Shown: in pieces, positions 60,433 to 64,000 of the stretch
Layout: each line of letters opens with the position of its first letter
Numbering within the stretch: position 1 is the stretch's first letter
NCBI RefSeq assembly: GCF_018141105.1
Contig: NZ_CP054839.1
Location: 6,141,411 to 6,205,410 of the forward strand
Direction: 5' to 3'
DNA from: Saccharopolyspora erythraea
Lineage (GTDB): Bacteria; Actinomycetota; Actinomycetes; Mycobacteriales; Pseudonocardiaceae
DNA: 64,000 nt
Translations under genes and position numbers: made by a program
The notes under the pieces: model-generated
Told to the model about the DNA's origin: nothing
The model's input: the letters and a program-made list of their open reading frames with translations, nothing else
Databases searched by the model: none

Positions 60433-61989
60433 TCAGTTGACCCGGCGTTCGGCGCCGGTCCAGTAGGTCTCGCGGATCGCCTTCCGGTCGATCTTCCCGT
60501 TTTGGTTGATCGGCAACGCTTCGACGAAGTCGACCGATCGCGGACGCTTCATGCGTGCCAGGCGCTCGCCGCAGAACTCGATCAGCGACTCGGCGTCCAC
60601 AGCAGATCCCGGACGCCGCACCGCCACGGCCTTGACCGCCTCGCCCCACTGGTCGTCGGGCACGCCGACGACGGCGGCGTCGCGGATGTCGGGGTGGCAG
60701 TGCAGCACCGCCTCCACTTCCACGCAGTAGATGTTGAAACCGCCGGAAATGATCATGTCCTTCTTGCGGTCGACGATGAACACGTAGCCGTCCTCGCGGC
60801 GGGTGGCCAGGTCGCCGGTGAAGAACCAGCCGTCGCGGAAGCTGCGTGCGGTCAGCTCCGGGGCCTCGTGGTAGCCGGGTACCACTTCGGGGCCGCGGAC
60901 CACGATCTCTCCCACCTCGCCGGGCGGCACCTCTCGGAAGTCGTCGTTCACGACGAGGACCTCGGCTTCGGTGGCAGGTCGTCCGCACGAGGACAGCAGC
61001 TCCTGCTCGCCGTCCTCGATGGCGCGCCGATGATCTTCGGTGGTGAGGAACATGACCGCCGAAGTGGTTTCGCCTGCCCCGTACGCCTGCGCCAGGACGG
61101 GGCCGAAGAAGTCCCAGGCGGCGCGAATCCGGGTCGGCGTCATGGGGGCGGCGCCGTACACCACGCGTTCCAGGCTGCTCAGGTCGAAGTCGTCGCGCGA
61201 ACAGGTCTGCAGGATGGAGTTGATCATCGTCGGGATGAGCAGGACGTGCGTCACCCGCTCCCGCTGGATGGTGTCCAGCACCTGCTCGGGCTCGAAGCCG
61301 CGCAGCACCACGAGGCAGCCACCGGCGAACGCGGTGCCGATGATCGGCATTCCCGACGCGTGCGTGATCGGGCCGACCAGCAGTTGCCGCCGGCCGGGGC
61401 CGACGCGGGCTTCGGAGCTGGAGGCCGACTTGCGCATGAGGGCCAGCCGGTTGCCCTGTGTCTGCACCGCCGCTTTGAGGGCTCCGGTGGAGCCGGAGGT
61501 GAAGTGCAGCACCGCGGGATCCTCCGGGCGCACTTGCGCCCAGGTCGGCCGCGCATCGGTTCGGGACAGGAAGTCGGCGTAGCTGTGCTGCGCACCCTCG
61601 GCGCCCGGGAGCCCGACCACGTGCTCGACCGGGCTGTCCGCAGCGGCGGCGACTGCCGTCGGCATGTGCTCGGGACCGGCGAGGAGGACACGGGCGTCGG
61701 ATTCGCGCAACAGGTGCGCGACCTCGCCCTCGCTCAGCCGGGCGTTGATCGGGACCCGCACGAAACCGCCTTTGTAGAGCGCGAACTCGGTCACCACGAG
61801 TTCGGCGCAGTTCCAGGACAGCGTGGCGACCCGGTCACCTGCGGCCAGGCCCAGGTCTTGGAGCGCGGCGGCGAGCCGGTCGGAGTCGTGGTCGAGCTGG
61901 GCGTAGGTCAGCCGAGTCTGCTCGCAGACGACGGCCTCGGCGTCGGGTTGGTGCACCGCGTTGCGACGCAGGAACTGGGCGAGATTCAC
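60433..61989 (-). CDS. AMP-dependent acyl-CoA synthetase
   Basis: A 518-residue ANL-superfamily ligase that activates a carboxylic acid as acyl-AMP and then acyl-CoA. The P-loop is HFTSGSTGALKAAV (about 170-183), with YGAGETTS, the TGDLATRREDGYVFIVDRKKDMIISGGFNIYCVEVE hinge and the C-terminal catalytic lysine in INQNGKIDRKAI. The acid is unknown; the TSGSTG-type medium-chain or aromatic class is likely. GTG 61989 with GGAGGAG upstream. It leads the run ligase, dehydrogenase, MFS, and follows the decayed M20 hydrolase by about 30 bases. Confidence 0.92.
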   Translation of the reverse strand: MNLAQFLRRNAVHQPDAEAVVCEQTRLTYAQLDHDSDRLAAALQDLGLAAGDRVATLSWNCAELVVTEFALYKGGFVRVPINARLSEGEVAHLLRESDARVLLAGPEHMPTAVAAAADSPVEHVVGLPGAEGAQHSYADFLSRTDARPTWAQVRPEDPAVLHFTSGSTGALKAAVQTQGNRLALMRKSASSSEARVGPGRRQLLVGPITHASGMPIIGTAFAGGCLVVLRGFEPEQVLDTIQRERVTHVLLIPTMINSILQTCSRDDFDLSSLERVVYGAAPMTPTRIRAAWDFFGPVLAQAYGAGETTSAVMFLTTEDHRRAIEDGEQELLSSCGRPATEAEVLVVNDDFREVPPGEVGEIVVRGPEVVPGYHEAPELTARSFRDGWFFTGDLATRREDGYVFIVDRKKDMIISGGFNIYCVEVEAVLHCHPDIRDAAVVGVPDDQWGEAVKAVAVRRPGSAVDAESLIEFCGERLARMKRPRSVDFVEALPINQNGKIDRKAIRETYWTGAERRVN

Positions 61990-62018
61990 GTGTGCTCTCC
62001 TCCGGTGGATCGGGAAGG

Positions 62019-63260
62019 TCAGCGGGTCGCGTGTGCGGCCAGCGTTCGAGCGGCGAGAAGTGCCAGCGCGGCGGCTTGGTCGCTGAGGACGGCGTCGTCG
62101 AACACCGCGTGCGGGGAGTGGTTCGGCGCAGGAGTCCCGTCGAGGTCGGGTGGACTCGCCAGCAGCATCAGCATCATTGCCGGCACGCGCTGAGCGACGC
62201 AGGAGAAGTCCTCCGCGCCCATGGTGGGATGCGGTATCTCGACGACCCGGGCGCCGACGCCGCCCGCAGGACCTCAAGAGCGCGCTCCGTGGTCGCCTGG
62301 TTCGTTGACGACGCTCGGGTAGCCGGTGGTGATCTTCGCGGTGGCAGTGGCAGCGTGCGCCTCGGCGATCCCAGCTACGACACCGGGCAACTCCGCCTCG
62401 AGCCTGGCCAGCGCCTCGGGGGACGTGGTTCGCACGGTTCCGCTGAGGCGGGCGGCGGCGGGGATGACATTGTTGGCTCCCGTTCCCGCGGCGAGGTTGG
62501 TCACCGACAGCACCATCGGGTCGAAGGCGTCGAATCGGCGTGTGACGAAGGACTGCAGGCCCAGCACGACCTCGGCCGGCACCGGCACCGGGTCGACGGC
62601 CTCGTGCGGCCGCGAGCCGTGGCCTCCACGACCGCATACCTCGACCGAGAACGTGCTCGAACTGGCGGTGGCCGTGCCGGATCTGGTCAGGAATGTGCAA
62701 CGAGGGCCGGGGCCGACATGCACGGCGTACGCCGCGACCGGAGGCTCATCGGTCAGGTCGAGCAGCCCTTCGTCCAGCATGAGCGAGGCGCCTGCGCACC
62801 CTTCCTCGCCGGGCTGGAACATGAACACCACGTTGCCGACGAGCTCGTCGCGGTGCGAGTGCAAGAGGTGTGCGGCGCCCACGAGCCCGGCCACGTGCAG
62901 GTCGTGGCCGCAGGCGTGCATGGCGCCGTTGTTCGATCGGTACGGCACACCGGTCGCTTCCTGCAGCGGCAGGGCGTCCATGTCGGCGCGCAACAGCACT
63001 GTCGGGCCCGGACTTGTGCCCCGCAGGAGCGCGACCACAGAGCTCGAGTCCGTTCCGGTGTGCAACTCCAGTTCGAGCGGGGCGAGCGCCCCCAGCACCC
63101 TCCGTTGCGTCTCCGGCAGGTGCAGGCCCAGCTCGGGATCGGCATGGCTCGCCCGTCGGAGCACCACGAGTGCGGGTAGCAGTACCTGCGCCTGGGCGAT
63201 GAAGCGCTCGGCCAGCGCAGCCGCGGAGTGGGGGTCATCATCAGCGATCGCCACAGACAC
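62019..63260 (-). pseudogene. M20 family amidohydrolase with two frameshifts
   Basis: An M20D/HipO-like metal-dependent aminoacylase gene (about 410 residues if restored). The N-terminal frame (63260 to 62274) has all metal motifs: HACGHDLHVAGL, PGEEGCAGA and the dimerisation domain VEVCGRGGHGSRPHEAVDPVP. Near 62285 an extra base ends the frame. The sequence continues as ATTERALEVLRAA in a second frame and VVEIPHPTMGAEDFSCVAQRVPA in a third, so there are two indels. The final metal histidine region is present but out of frame. The intact enzyme would have released an acid from an N-acyl amino acid. Start GTG 63260 or 63254. Confidence 0.85.
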
Positions 63261-63271
63261 ACTCCAGAATC

Positions 63272-63304
63272 GAACAGAACGTATGTTTTTGAACTGAATG
63301 TATG
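63272..63304. repeat. 14-base direct repeat upstream of the M20 gene
   Basis: GAACAGAACGTATG (63272-63285) and GAACTGAATGTATG (63291-63304) differ at two positions and are 19 bases apart. The pair overlaps the expected promoter of the minus-strand catabolic operon and could be the target of the TetR regulator encoded at 63521. Confidence 0.5.
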
Positions 63305-63327
63305 AGATCGTAGGATGAGTCACGCCG

Positions 63328-63492
63328 ATGGTCAATGCGCTTCAACCACCTGGGGTCGCCGCCGCGGCGGTGGCGACGTCTTCGGGCCGGGTCTTCGGGC
63401 GCGGGGCCGCGTCCCCGGTTGACACCAGTGCCGACCGCGGTCTCGGCGCGCTGCCCTTCGCGCCGCCACCCACGCCGGGTGGGGAATCATGA
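63328..63492 (+). CDS. small ORF ahead of the TetR gene
   Basis: A 54-codon frame starting ATG at 63328 and ending TGA 29 bases before the TetR gene. It has strong GC3 bias and reads MVNALQPPGVAAAAVATSSG, then SADRGLGALPFAPPPTPGGES. I recognise no family. It may be a leader peptide, a small protein, or chance in GC-rich DNA. Confidence 0.25.
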   Translation: MVNALQPPGVAAAAVATSSGRVFGRGAASPVDTSADRGLGALPFAPPPTPGGES

Positions 63493-63520
63493 GAGCGAGA
63501 CCCACCGAACCGAGGAGCCG

Positions 63521-64000
63521 ATGGAGAGGAGCCGGGCCATGCCACCGCAGTCCGGAGGCGGCGACCGGCGGGTGCGCCGCACCCGCCGCGCGATCCGCGA
63601 GGCGCTCATCGAGCTGTGCAACGAACAGAGCTTCGGTTCGCTCACCGTCGAGGACCTCCTCGACCGCGCGGACGTGGCGAGGGCGACCTTCTACGCCCAC
63701 TACCGGGCCAAGGAAGACGTCCTCCTCGACATCGTGCGTTCGCTCACGGCCGATCGGGCTGCGTGGGTGGCGGAGTACGAGGCGCAGCATCCTGACGGCT
63801 TCACCGGCGACCCTCTGCGCAGCATCTTCACGCACGCCGAGAAGAACGAGGCGGTCTACCGGGTGATCCTCCAAGGCGCCGGCGACGGCCGCCCGCTCCG
63901 CGAGTTCTACGAACGCGCCAGCGACGAAGCCGAGGCGCTGTTCCGGACACGTGCCGAACAATCCGGCCACACCCCGCGCATCCCCGTGGAATTCGTCGCG
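63521..64000 (+). CDS. TetR/AcrR family regulator (partial, runs off the window)
   Basis: At least 160 residues, open to the window end. The TetR HTH is clear: RRTRRAIREALIELCNEQSFGSLTVEDLLDRADVARATFYAHYRAKEDVLLDIV (about 18-70). A ligand-binding helical part follows. Start ATG 63521 with GAGGAG 5 bases upstream, or the ATG at 63539, also with a GAGGAG. It is divergent from the decayed M20/acyl-CoA operon and is the natural candidate for its repressor; the direct repeat between them may be its operator. The 3' end is not in the window. Confidence 0.88.
   Translation, partial: MERSRAMPPQSGGGDRRVRRTRRAIREALIELCNEQSFGSLTVEDLLDRADVARATFYAHYRAKEDVLLDIVRSLTADRAAWVAEYEAQHPDGFTGDPLRSIFTHAEKNEAVYRVILQGAGDGRPLREFYERASDEAEALFRTRAEQSGHTPRIPVEFVA

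Noticed and set aside
59215-62193. 992-codon plus-strand frame over the acyl-CoA genes
   Set aside because: Antisense of two well conserved enzymes; no motif of its own.

Overview
The window is high-GC DNA, with third codon positions that are mostly G or C and GTG and TTG starts alongside ATG. The gene families fit an actinomycete: PucR/CdaR and HspR-like MerR regulators, DUF3040, an LCP glycopolymer ligase, an actinobacterial-type long HisG, an I36-like secreted protein, and IS630/IS3 elements. A member of the Pseudonocardiaceae (Saccharopolyspora or Amycolatopsis type) is my best guess, but nothing here proves the genus. I saw no rRNA, tRNA or CRISPR array. The mixture of intact operons with many truncated and frameshifted genes suggests an accessory, variable part of the chromosome.

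Layout, left part. 0-5.9 kb: a secreted I36-like protein, an SDR/Rrf2 pair with a perfect operator palindrome, a 5'-truncated dapA-family gene, an AGCS symporter, and an IS630 element (4190-5361) beside a DinB-family gene. 6.4-11.8 kb: a small protein, an MFS exporter, a HAD phosphatase and HisG in one run, then an LCP protein. 12.0-13.1 kb: remains of a D-amino-acid locus (D-aminoacylase tail, threonine dehydratase head, frameshifted Asp/Glu racemase). 13.7-18.0 kb: a sugar-acid locus (LacI regulator with promoter and operator, rpiB, MHS transporter) whose dehydrogenase genes (idnD-like, gnd-like) survive only as fragments.

Middle part. 18-32 kb holds an HspR-like regulator, a cold-shock protein, a decayed site-2 protease, an MMPL transporter, a CrcB-like membrane protein, a PCu(A)C-like lipoprotein, a DNA-ligase-like protein without catalytic residues, MarR and PucR regulators, an NfeD/SPFH pair, a LapA-like membrane protein and a universal stress protein. 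Two of these genes share a nearly identical 38-39 bp upstream element built on repeated TTGCA. A second IS630 element (32300-33532) lies directly upstream of a BCCT transporter. 35-43 kb: an HtrA-like lipoprotein protease, a methyltransferase, a frameshifted alpha/beta hydrolase, a secreted S1 protease, an IS630-derived HTH protein with a dead DDE domain flanked by strong palindromes, and a phthalate-dioxygenase-reductase-like enzyme.

Right part. 43.6-52.7 kb is the most striking block: seven same-strand genes that all encode exported or membrane proteins (a His-rich beta-propeller, CopC-CopD, a PepSY membrane protein with a proline-rich insert, a lytic transglycosylase, DUF2231, a Tat-type Rieske protein, a DsbA-like thiol oxidoreductase). 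It looks like an extracytoplasmic copper/electron-transfer system. 52.7-56.2 kb is a reactive-sulfur detoxification operon (cstR-like regulator, MBL-rhodanese fusion, rhodanese-DUF2892, TauE) with two matching operators. 56.4-57.8 kb is a graveyard of a tyrosine recombinase and two IS3 elements. 57.9-64 kb is a catabolic operon (MFS, acyl-CoA dehydrogenase, acyl-CoA ligase, decayed M20 hydrolase) facing a TetR gene that runs off the window.
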